Program-made: the position numbers and the translations under genes
Notes under the pieces: generated by a model
What the model saw: only the letters and a program-made list of their open reading frames with translations
Told to the model about the DNA's origin: nothing
Databases searched by the model: none
Source of the DNA: Gammaproteobacteria bacterium
GTDB lineage: Bacteria > Pseudomonadota > Gammaproteobacteria > SURF-13
Direction of reading: 5' to 3'
Length of the DNA: 12,244 bases
Assembly: GCA_023487615.1 (NCBI GenBank)
Contig: JAMDBH010000125.1
Location: forward strand, 1-12,244
Part shown: piece after piece, positions 7,677-12,244 of the stretch
Position numbering within the stretch: the stretch's first letter is position 1
Layout of the letters: each line of letters begins with the position of its first letter

Positions 7677-8039
7677 ATGGCAGACCAACCCACGGCAAGG
7701 CCCGCCCGTCAGGGCATAGTATCCGTCACCCTCAAGGACAAGGCCGCCCTGTACAGCGCCTATATGCCCTTCGTCAAACACGGCGGGCTGTTCATCGCCA
7801 CCAACAAGGCTTATCAACTGGGCGACGAGATCTTTCTGCTGCTTTCCCTTATGAACGAACCGGAGAAATTCCCCATTGCCGGCCGGGTGGTTTGGGTCAC
7901 CCCAAAGGGCGCCCAAGGCGGGCGTCAGGCCGGTATCGGAGTCCAGTTCAGCGATTTGGACGGCGGCGCTGCGCGTAACAAGATCGAAGGCTATCTCGCG
8001 GGAATGCTGCAGGGGGAACGCGAAACCCTCACCATGTAG
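7677..8039 (+). CDS. pilZ: PilZ, type IV pilus assembly protein
   Basis: This 120-residue single-domain protein contains SVTLKDKAALYSAYMPFVKHGGLFI (residues 16-40, described here as the N-terminal core), YQLGDEIFLLLSLM and GRVVWVTPKGAQGGRQAGIGVQFS. This resembles the founding PilZ protein of Pseudomonas (118 residues). The RxxxR motif used for c-di-GMP binding in canonical PilZ domains is not seen. Family knowledge says this class works in pilus biogenesis through protein contacts rather than by binding the nucleotide. Strong RBS AGGAGA at 7663-7668, 8 nt before the ATG. It is flanked on both sides by family A palindromes. Confidence 0.94.
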   Translation: MADQPTARPARQGIVSVTLKDKAALYSAYMPFVKHGGLFIATNKAYQLGDEIFLLLSLMNEPEKFPIAGRVVWVTPKGAQGGRQAGIGVQFSDLDGGAARNKIEGYLAGMLQGERETLTM

Positions 8040-8041
8040 CA

Positions 8042-8195
8042 GGGCACCTCTAAAAATGCGTCTTTTGTCTTTATGCCGCGTTGAAATTCTGCTCGGAATG
8101 CGGGGCCGGGAAGCGGCAGACTGGCGTGTACACTGCGCTTCCTCGCAGAATTTCGCCTTGCCTAAAGACAAAATCCACTATTTTTAGAGGCACCC
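8042..8195 (+). repeat. Palindromic intergenic element, family A, copy 3 (154 bp)
   Basis: The outer arms match copies 1 and 2 (GGGCACCTCTAAAAATGCG, and TAAAGACAAAATCCAC near the right end). The central segment is replaced by a longer, GC-rich one (GGGGCCGGGAAGCGGCAGAC), making the copy 12 bp longer. The terminal 10-mers no longer pair perfectly (two mismatches at positions 4-5), which suggests decay. It starts 2 nt after the pilZ TAG and ends 8 nt before the tatD ATG. Confidence 0.88.
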
Positions 8196-8203
8196 AACAT
8201 TCA

Positions 8204-8989
8204 ATGCTTATTGACTCCCACTGTCATCTCGACCGCCTCGATCTTACCGCTTACAATGGTGACATCAGCGGCGCGATTGAAAGCGCCGGCCGCGCGGGTG
8301 TCACACACATGCTCTGCGTGTGCATCAACCTGGAAAATTTTCCCGGCGTACTCGATCTCGCACAGCGCTTCGATAACGTCTATGCCTCGGTCGGCGTGCA
8401 TCCGACAGAAAAAGACTGTATAGAACCCAGCGCTGAAAAACTTGTGGAATTGGCGCGTGATCCGCGTGTCGTCGCCATCGGCGAGACCGGCCTCGATTAT
8501 TTCCACTGCAAGGGCGATCTCACCTGGCAGCATGAACGTTTTCGCACCCACATCCGCGCCGCTAAACAATGCGACAAACCCCTCATCATCCATACCCGTG
8601 AGGCCAAGGAAGGCACCTTGAAAATCATGAAAGAGGAGGGCGCCAACGAGATCGGAGGAGTGATGCACTGCTTCACCGAGGACTGGGAAACCGCTCGTCA
8701 GGCGCTGGATCTTAATTTCTACATCTCATTTTCCGGCATCGTGACCTTCCCCAAAGCAACGGTTCTGCACGACGTCGCCGCGCGTGTGCCTTTGGATCGT
8801 CTCCTGATAGAAACCGACTCCCCCTATCTTGCCCCGGCGCCGTTTCGCGGTAAGACTAATCAACCCGCCTACGTGACTTACGTCGCTCAGAAAATCGCTG
8901 AACTACGTAACCAGCCTATCGAGATCATTGCTGAGGCCAGTACGCAAAACTTCTTCAGATTGTTTAGCAGGGCGCAGCTCCATTCCTAA
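8204..8989 (+). CDS. tatD: TatD family metal-dependent deoxyribonuclease
   Basis: This 261-residue TIM-barrel hydrolase matches the YcfH/TatD group found at this position in gammaproteobacteria. Metal ligands are visible: His6 and His8 (DSHCHLD), Glu94 (GETGLDY), His130 (IIHTR), His155 (MHCF) and Asp205 (ETDSPYLAP). The family has 3'-5' DNase activity in vitro, with proposed roles in DNA repair and quality control. The open frame runs back to 8081 through palindrome copy 3, adding 41 residues unrelated to TatD. ATG 8204 (MLIDSHCHLD) is the family start. AGAGG of the repeat end is 13 nt upstream, so translation initiation looks weak or coupled. Confidence 0.94.
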   Translation: MLIDSHCHLDRLDLTAYNGDISGAIESAGRAGVTHMLCVCINLENFPGVLDLAQRFDNVYASVGVHPTEKDCIEPSAEKLVELARDPRVVAIGETGLDYFHCKGDLTWQHERFRTHIRAAKQCDKPLIIHTREAKEGTLKIMKEEGANEIGGVMHCFTEDWETARQALDLNFYISFSGIVTFPKATVLHDVAARVPLDRLLIETDSPYLAPAPFRGKTNQPAYVTYVAQKIAELRNQPIEIIAEASTQNFFRLFSRAQLHS

Positions 8990-9033
8990 TCAAATATTCT
9001 GGGGAAACCCTAATCGCTACAACTTATACTTCG

Positions 9034-9049
9034 CATAATATATATTATG
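9034..9049. repeat. Perfect 16-bp AT-rich palindrome
   Basis: CATAATATATATTATG reads identically on both strands. It lies in the 107-bp gap between the convergent tatD (+) and the coiled-coil gene (-). There is no GC-rich stem or T-run typical of an intrinsic terminator. It could be a dimer-binding site or simply low-complexity sequence at the edge of an insertion. Confidence 0.75.
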
Positions 9050-9096
9050 TTAAATAAGCGAACGGGAAATACGGCGTAGGCCCTCGTACAGGTTAT

Positions 9097-9291
9097 CTAT
9101 CTTTTTTCAACTAATCTCCGGCCTTGTGCGGCAATTGCGATTTCCAGTGCCGTCTCAAGACGTATTACGCGGGCGGTTAGGTCTTCGATCTTCAATTGTT
9201 GCCCCTTAACCTGCTCTGCCAACCCGACAACCTTGTCGTTCATCTTTATAACAGTCGTTAGGGCGCTCCAAAGCTTGTCGCTGATCGCCAT
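9097..9291 (-). CDS. Small coiled-coil protein, unknown function
   Basis: The product is 64 residues. Residues 20-57 (KVVGLAEQVKGQQLKIEDLT onward, then RVIRLETALEIAIAA) have heptad-spaced hydrophobics and look like a coiled coil. There is no signal peptide or membrane segment. Its ATG follows the TAG of the upstream gene with no gap (TAGATG), so it is very probably translated by coupling and may partner that protein. I do not recognise a named family. The idea that it acts together with the DNA-binding-like protein is inference from the arrangement. Confidence 0.7.
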   Translation of the reverse strand: MAISDKLWSALTTVIKMNDKVVGLAEQVKGQQLKIEDLTARVIRLETALEIAIAAQGRRLVEKR

Positions 9292-9591
9292 CTAGGCCGC
9301 CTTTTTCACGGCGCGCTTGGCACGGACTACTTGCTGCCTGCCGGCGATTCTTTTGTTTGATTCGGCGATAGCCTTCAGCGCACCATCAAGGGCTTTGTTG
9401 GCCTGTACTGTGGATTTTTCAACTTGGGTGATAAGCCCGTCCAGTAATGAAACGTCTTCACTAGGGTCATACGTCCCGGTAGCACGGCGTACAAATTCCC
9501 CCATTGTGAGCTTTGCGCTCTTTGCCTTTGCGGCAATAGAGGCCTTTTCCTTGCGGGTCAGCAGGACGACTAATCTTTCTGTGCTCGACAT
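9292..9591 (-). CDS. Ribbon-helix-helix-like DNA-binding protein (putative)
   Basis: The product is 99 residues. The N-terminal third (ERLVVLLTRKEKASIAAKAK, then TMGEFVRRATGTYDP) fits a short strand followed by two helices, as in CopG/MobC-type ribbon-helix-helix proteins. The middle is helical and the C-terminus is strongly basic (RQQVVRAKRAVKKAA). Good RBS (GAGGGT) about 7 nt before the ATG. A perfect inverted repeat overlaps its promoter, as expected for an autorepressor. It could instead be a plasmid-mobilisation accessory protein of the MobC kind; no relaxase is present here. It is the first gene of a two-gene unit. Confidence 0.72.
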   Translation of the reverse strand: MSSTERLVVLLTRKEKASIAAKAKSAKLTMGEFVRRATGTYDPSEDVSLLDGLITQVEKSTVQANKALDGALKAIAESNKRIAGRQQVVRAKRAVKKAA

Positions 9592-9606
9592 GGTGTTACC
9601 CTCAAG

Positions 9607-9658
9607 TATGCTAATGGTATTAACATTAGCATATTACCTGGAAACTAAGCCTCGTCAA
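9607..9658 (-). promoter_or_regulatory. Promoter and operator-like inverted repeat of the two-gene module
   Basis: On the minus strand, TTGACG (plus 9653-9658) and TAATAT (plus 9631-9636) are separated by 16 nt and form a good sigma70-type promoter reading toward the ribbon-helix-helix gene. A perfect inverted repeat, TATGCTAATG (9607-9616), 7-nt spacer, CATTAGCATA (9624-9633), overlaps the -10 and the expected start point. A protein bound there would block transcription. Confidence 0.75.
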
Positions 9659-9667
9659 GTCTATGTC

Positions 9668-10813
9668 CTAGGCCAGTAGAGAGGGTAGCTGTGAGGTTAA
9701 AGCCATTTTCTCAGCGGTCGCCTTCCCTGCCAAAGCAAAACCGACCAGCTTGCCTGTCCCGTCCTGACACAGCGCCTTGACGCCCTCCTCCGTCTTGGTG
9801 ACTTGCCACTCACATGGAGTGTTCGCCGGAGGTGGCGATACCACGACCGGGCAGGCGGGCGTTTTGATGACGACCGGCATGGCTGGATATACGACTTGAG
9901 TAGCTTGACCGCTCAGGGTCTTGGCGAGCGCGCGTGCTGCGTGCATGATGGGCATGACGAACGGCAACACCAATCCCTCCACTTCCGCGCAATCTCCTAA
10001 CGCATAGATATCTTCGGCGCTGGTTTTGAGCATGCGGTCGGTGACGACTCCACGGTTTACTTTAATCCCGGCCGCTTGCGCCAGCGAGGTACGTGGCCTC
10101 AAGCCGATGGCCGAGAGGACGACATCGGCATTCAGCTTGCCGCCGTCGGACAATTCGATATCATAACCTTGGCCTGCGCGATTTACGGCCACAGCGCCTT
10201 TGCCGAAGTGCCAGGCCACACCCATTTTGGAAAGACCGTCGCGCATAGCTTCGGACACAGCCTGGGGCAGCAAACGCCTCAGCGGCAGAGTGCCGGGATC
10301 AATAACCTCCACAAGGTAGCCGCCGGTCACCAAGTCGTTGGCAAACTCGCATCCAATCAATCCGGTGCCGATGATGCCGACGTTTTTGACACCTACAAGC
10401 GCCTGGCGAAAACGCGCGTAATCTTGCAGATCATTCACCGACAACACCTGATCGACGGCATCGCCTTTCAATTCCGCGCGAATGGGGTCGGCGCCCAGCG
10501 CAAGTACGAGCTTGGAATACTGCAACGTCTCGCCGTCACAGACAATCGTGTGTTGCGCAGTATCCATGGCGCTGACGCGCTTGTTGGACAAAATGGTTGC
10601 GTTAAGCTGAGCGGCCATCTGCACCGCGCTGTTCATGGCGAGCTGTTCCGCCGTCTTGCCGCTGGCAAAGGCGTTGGAGAGCATCGGTTTGGAATAGAAG
10701 CGTCCATCGTCGGCAGTGATAATGACGAGTGGGGTATCTTTATCGAGCTTCCTGAACTCACGGGCAAGCGTGTAACCCGCAAGTCCACTGCCTATGATGG
10801 TGATCGGATTCAT
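9668..10813 (-). CDS. Rubredoxin reductase, FAD/NAD(P)H-dependent
   Basis: This 381-residue pyridine nucleotide-disulfide-type flavoprotein passes electrons from NAD(P)H to rubredoxin. It shows the FAD motif GSGLAG (residues 8-13), ITADDGRFYSKPMLS, the NAD(P) motif GTGLIG (149-154) with CEFANDL, and the second FAD motif ALGDCAEV (Asp274). The C-terminal VKTPACPVVVSPPP is typical of Pseudomonas-type rubredoxin reductases. The length fits (about 384). A rubredoxin gene directly upstream supports the substrate. The RBS is weak (GGAAAA), and a strong terminator hairpin ends about 28 nt upstream, leaving no room for a full promoter between them. A homologous ferredoxin reductase role is possible but less likely. 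Confidence 0.92.
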   Translation of the reverse strand: MNPITIIGSGLAGYTLAREFRKLDKDTPLVIITADDGRFYSKPMLSNAFASGKTAEQLAMNSAVQMAAQLNATILSNKRVSAMDTAQHTIVCDGETLQYSKLVLALGADPIRAELKGDAVDQVLSVNDLQDYARFRQALVGVKNVGIIGTGLIGCEFANDLVTGGYLVEVIDPGTLPLRRLLPQAVSEAMRDGLSKMGVAWHFGKGAVAVNRAGQGYDIELSDGGKLNADVVLSAIGLRPRTSLAQAAGIKVNRGVVTDRMLKTSAEDIYALGDCAEVEGLVLPFVMPIMHAARALAKTLSGQATQVVYPAMPVVIKTPACPVVVSPPPANTPCEWQVTKTEEGVKALCQDGTGKLVGFALAGKATAEKMALTSQLPSLLA

Positions 10814-10841
10814 ATTGTTATTTTCCGGTGATTGTCAGGGT

Positions 10842-10879
10842 TAAAAAGAGTAAGGGGAGGGCTAGCCCTCCCCTACTCT
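10842..10879 (-). terminator. Intrinsic terminator/attenuator between rubredoxin and its reductase
   Basis: The palindrome at 10847-10879 has arms AGAGTAAGGGGAGGGCT and AGCCCTCCCCTACTCT, pairing over 16 bp with one bulged A. On the minus strand it is followed at once by TTTTT (plus 10843-10847). This is a strong intrinsic terminator for rubredoxin transcripts. The plus-strand direction has no T-run. Confidence 0.85.
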
Positions 10880-10890
10880 GCCTGCTACTG

Positions 10891-11067
10891 TTATGCGACA
10901 TCCGCGATGGCTACCATTTCGAAGTCGGCCTTGGCTACTCCGCAGTCGGGACACGCCCAGTCATCCGGGATACTCTCCCAGCGGGTGCCAGGGGCGATGC
11001 CTTCTTCCGGCAAACCGGCCGCTTCGTCATAGATAAAACCGCAGACTACACATTGCCATTTCTTCAT
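10891..11067 (-). CDS. Rubredoxin
   Basis: This small iron protein (58 residues) has the single Fe(Cys)4 centre: Cys6 and Cys9 in CVVCGF, and Cys39 and Cys42 in CPDCG, with the typical [15 protein letters not shown] and IPDDW segments between. It is a one-electron carrier. The open frame has an earlier ATG at 11073, but AGGAG touches that codon; the ATG at 11067 lies 6 nt after AGGAG and gives the usual MKKWQC start. It sits between a rubrerythrin lacking a rubredoxin domain and a rubredoxin reductase, so it probably links them. Confidence 0.95.
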   Translation of the reverse strand: MKKWQCVVCGFIYDEAAGLPEEGIAPGTRWESIPDDWACPDCGVAKADFEMVAIADVA

Positions 11068-11092
11068 TGTCATCTCCTTGGTATTGATCTAA

Positions 11093-11243
11093 GGAACCTC
11101 TGTTCAAGTCAGAGGTTACTGCGGTGCAGGGATGCACCGCCATTTTTCAAACACGGAAGTGTTTGAAAAATGAAGAAAAGAAAAAACCACGTTTTTGCTT
11201 TTCGTGCTCTGAAAAGTCCAGGATGGACTTATTCAGAGCTTCC
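11093..11243. mobile_element. MITE-like element, family B: five consecutive hairpins
   Basis: This 151-bp unit fills most of the rubrerythrin-rubredoxin gap. The ends are related inverted repeats, GGAACCTCTGTTCAAGTC and GGAAGCTCTGAATAAGTC (right end read on the minus strand), and TAA flanks both sides (11090-11092 and 11244-11246), consistent with a 3-bp target duplication. Inside are five adjacent stem-loops: 11095-11117 (8 bp), 11121-11140 (8 bp, loop GGGA), 11141-11172 (14 bp, loop GGAA), 11175-11203 (12 of 13 bp) and 11206-11239 (15 bp, loop GGA). It has no coding capacity. Non-autonomous mobile DNA is the best reading; an RNA function is discussed in the findings. Confidence 0.7.
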
Positions 11244-11248
11244 TAAAG

Positions 11249-11722
11249 TTAGGCCGCTACCTTGGCAAGCGTCGCGCGATACTTGTTGGCGTGACGCTCC
11301 TCAACCTTGGCGAGTGCCGCGAAACGCTTGGCGGCCTTTCCCAAGGTGGCCTTGAACCGCTCGGCGTGCTCCTTGGACTCGGCGATCTGCTCGTCGTACT
11401 CCGCTATCGCCGCTGCGTTGCCTTCCTGTATCGCCGTGTGCCGGAAGTTGGGATACATCTCGGTGTACTCGTAAGTTTCACCTTCGATGGCCATCTCCAA
11501 GCAACGCGCCACGTTCATGTCGGACTTGGGATAAAGCAGATCCAAGTGGCCGAAGGCATGCTGGACTTCCTGGGCCGCGGTCTCCTCAAAGACCTTGGCG
11601 GTTTCCACATCACCTGCGGCGCGAGCGATCCCGGCGAAATACAGATACTTGATATGCGCCATGGATTCGCCGGCAAAGGCAGCCTCGATATTTTTAACGG
11701 TAATTGACTCGTTGGTCTTCAT
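11249..11722 (-). CDS. Rubrerythrin-type di-iron peroxidase lacking the rubredoxin domain
   Basis: This 157-residue ferritin-like protein is expected to reduce H2O2 to water at a di-iron site. Candidate ligands are Glu19 (FAGES), Glu52 and His55 (QEVQH), Glu82 and Glu85 (GETYEYTEMYP), and Glu141/His144 (VEERH). The C-terminal CxxC rubredoxin domain of classical rubrerythrins (about 190 residues) is absent, so a separate electron donor is needed, and a rubredoxin lies just downstream. There is a duplicated-looking helix: ESKEHAERFKATL (115-127) resembles EERHANKYRATL, about 25 residues later. Strong RBS (GAGGAGA) about 6 nt before the ATG. Upstream are a good -10 and an OxyR-type box. Confidence 0.92.
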   Translation of the reverse strand: MKTNESITVKNIEAAFAGESMAHIKYLYFAGIARAAGDVETAKVFEETAAQEVQHAFGHLDLLYPKSDMNVARCLEMAIEGETYEYTEMYPNFRHTAIQEGNAAAIAEYDEQIAESKEHAERFKATLGKAAKRFAALAKVEERHANKYRATLAKVAA

Positions 11723-11776
11723 AATCTATCTCCTCTGTTAGGTTACATTCATCACTTGCTTCGTGATATAGGGAGA

Positions 11777-11805
11777 ATAATAGGGGTTGGGAGTTAATAA
11801 ATCTA
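11777..11805 (-). promoter_or_regulatory. Rubrerythrin promoter
   Basis: On the minus strand, TATTAT (plus 11777-11782; 5 of 6 matches to the -10 consensus) lies about 45-55 nt before the start codon plus leader. The region 17 nt upstream (plus 11800-11805, TAGATT) has no recognisable -35, which is typical of promoters that need an activator. A short inverted repeat ATCAC-N7-GTGAT (11751-11767) lies in the leader. Confidence 0.55.
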
Positions 11806-11842
11806 ATTGATTGTATTTAATTTATAGATAGTTTTTAGCTAT
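11806..11842. promoter_or_regulatory. OxyR-type binding site upstream of rubrerythrin
   Basis: The OxyR consensus is two ATAGnTnnnAnCTAT half-sites separated by 7 nt. ATAGTTTTTAGCTAT at 11828-11842 matches all 10 conserved positions. The 15-mer ATTGATTGTATTTAA at 11806-11820, exactly 7 nt away, matches 7 of 10. The site directly abuts the predicted -35 position, the usual place for activation by OxyR. The region is AT-rich, which raises the chance of coincidence, but the full-site spacing is correct. Confidence 0.62.
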
Positions 11843-11959
11843 CATATAAGCCTTACAGCCAACTCAGATTTTAGGTTGGACGGGAGCAAGGTCCGATAGA
11901 TACGCGGGGGTCGTCGCACACCACTCGTCCGCTATCGCTCCCTCGCTTCCTGTGCTCCT

Positions 11960-12157
11960 TCAACGAACAGTCAAAATACCGGCCCCAACTTTCCCGAAAC
12001 AGTAATACCGTTTTTCGCTATGGCCGTGGGACAAGATTTCAGCAATAACACAGCCTGGATCTGCCAAAGCATACTGAGCTTCGGTGAATGAAACACCGTG
12101 TTTAGCTTGATTGCCAAGATCCTTCTCGGAATCCCATTCGAAGTTTTCCTTGCTCAT
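11960..12157 (-). pseudogene. BrnT-family toxin, C-terminally truncated
   Basis: The 65-residue frame begins with FEWDSEKDLGNQAKHGVSFTEA and continues through ALADPG and HSEKRYYCFGKVGAGILTVR, the N-terminal two thirds of a BrnT (RelE-fold ribonuclease toxin) protein. Family members usually continue about 25 residues after TVR, with the last strands and a GAGYWRKGKK-like motif; here TGA follows at once. In none of the three frames downstream could I find that tail. The antitoxin gene brnA, which normally follows brnT, is absent; 100 bp of unrelated GC-rich sequence stands there instead. It is therefore probably a dead remnant, with loss of toxin activity inferred rather than shown. Confidence 0.75.
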
Positions 12158-12169
12158 GAGACAAACCTA

Positions 12170-12188
12170 GGGAATCTCTGATTTATTC
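12170..12188. repeat. Isolated terminus resembling family B ends
   Basis: GGGAATCTCTGATTTATTC resembles the family B ends (shared pattern GG-AA-n-CTCTGA-n-T-n-A-n-TC) and is preceded by CTA. The partner end is not in the window and would lie to the right. It starts 13 nt upstream of the brnT fragment. Confidence 0.45.
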
Positions 12189-12197
12189 ATGTTGAAC

Positions 12198-12220
12198 CGC
12201 CAAGACGCCAAGAACGCCAA
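12198..12220. repeat. CGCCAAGA short tandem repeats
   Basis: CGCCAAGA occurs twice back to back (12198-12205 and 12206-12213), followed after one A by CGCCAA. It lies in the noncoding window end. Confidence 0.7.
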
Positions 12221-12244
12221 TATTTTTCCTTACAATTCAAGCCT

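Noticed and set aside
3863..8195. Family A palindromes as intrinsic terminators
   Set aside because: The long stems lack a T-run directly after the right arm, and essential genes downstream have no obvious replacement promoters.
8081..8203. A 41-residue N-terminal extension of TatD
   Set aside because: It is translated from palindrome copy 3, and TatD proteins start at MLIDSHCHLD.
10076..10831. A 251-codon plus-strand open frame opposite the rubredoxin reductase
   Set aside because: It is an antisense shadow: the minus-strand frame has complete FAD and NAD(P) motifs, while the plus-strand translation shows no family motif and no RBS.
11751..11767. ATCAC-N7-GTGAT as a CRP/FNR site
   Set aside because: The half-sites are oriented and spaced differently from TGTGA-N6-TCACA and TTGAT-N4-ATCAA, and the repeat lies downstream of the -10.
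1..12244. tRNA, rRNA or CRISPR arrays
   Set aside because: I saw no cloverleaf, conserved rRNA segments or regularly spaced direct repeats.

Overview
This window is chromosomal DNA from a gammaproteobacterium. The gene order fabD–fabG–acpP–fabF–(pabB)–pabC–mltG–tmk–holB–pilZ–tatD is the gammaproteobacterial fatty-acid/replication cluster, and pilZ between holB and tatD is the arrangement known from Pseudomonas-like lineages. I cannot name a genus. Every call rests on motifs and on the order of the genes; no database search was possible.

Positions 1-8989 (+ strand) hold the conserved cluster: the 3' end of fabD, fabG, acpP with its own promoter and a strong terminator, fabF, pabB and pabC (p-aminobenzoate synthesis for folate), mltG (end point of glycan strands), tmk (dTMP kinase), holB (clamp-loader delta'), pilZ (type IV pilus assembly) and tatD (metal-dependent nuclease). 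Three copies of a 142-154 bp imperfect palindrome interrupt it, between pabB/pabC, holB/pilZ and pilZ/tatD. All three have the same orientation and all start within 2 nt of the preceding stop codon. The end of the first copy supplies the apparent ribosome binding site of pabC.

Positions 8990-9667 (- strand) hold a small accessory module: a ribbon-helix-helix-like protein and a coiled-coil protein, joined stop to start. Their promoter is overlapped by a perfect 10-bp inverted repeat, which suggests self-repression.

Positions 9668-11842 (- strand) hold a peroxide-defence set: a rubrerythrin without its usual rubredoxin domain, a separate rubredoxin, and an FAD-dependent rubredoxin reductase. 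The likely electron path is NAD(P)H to reductase to rubredoxin to the di-iron protein to H2O2. Upstream of the rubrerythrin is an OxyR-type box, ATAG-N7-CTAT (10/10 at conserved positions) plus a degenerate second half (7/10) at the correct 7-nt spacing. It abuts the -35 position of a promoter with a good -10. Between rubrerythrin and rubredoxin sits a second palindromic element made of five consecutive hairpins and flanked by a TAA duplication. Between rubredoxin and reductase is a strong intrinsic terminator.

Positions 11843-12244 are decayed accessory DNA: a brnT toxin fragment that has lost its C-terminus and its antitoxin gene, another copy of the second element's terminus, and short CGCCAAGA tandem repeats running to the window end.
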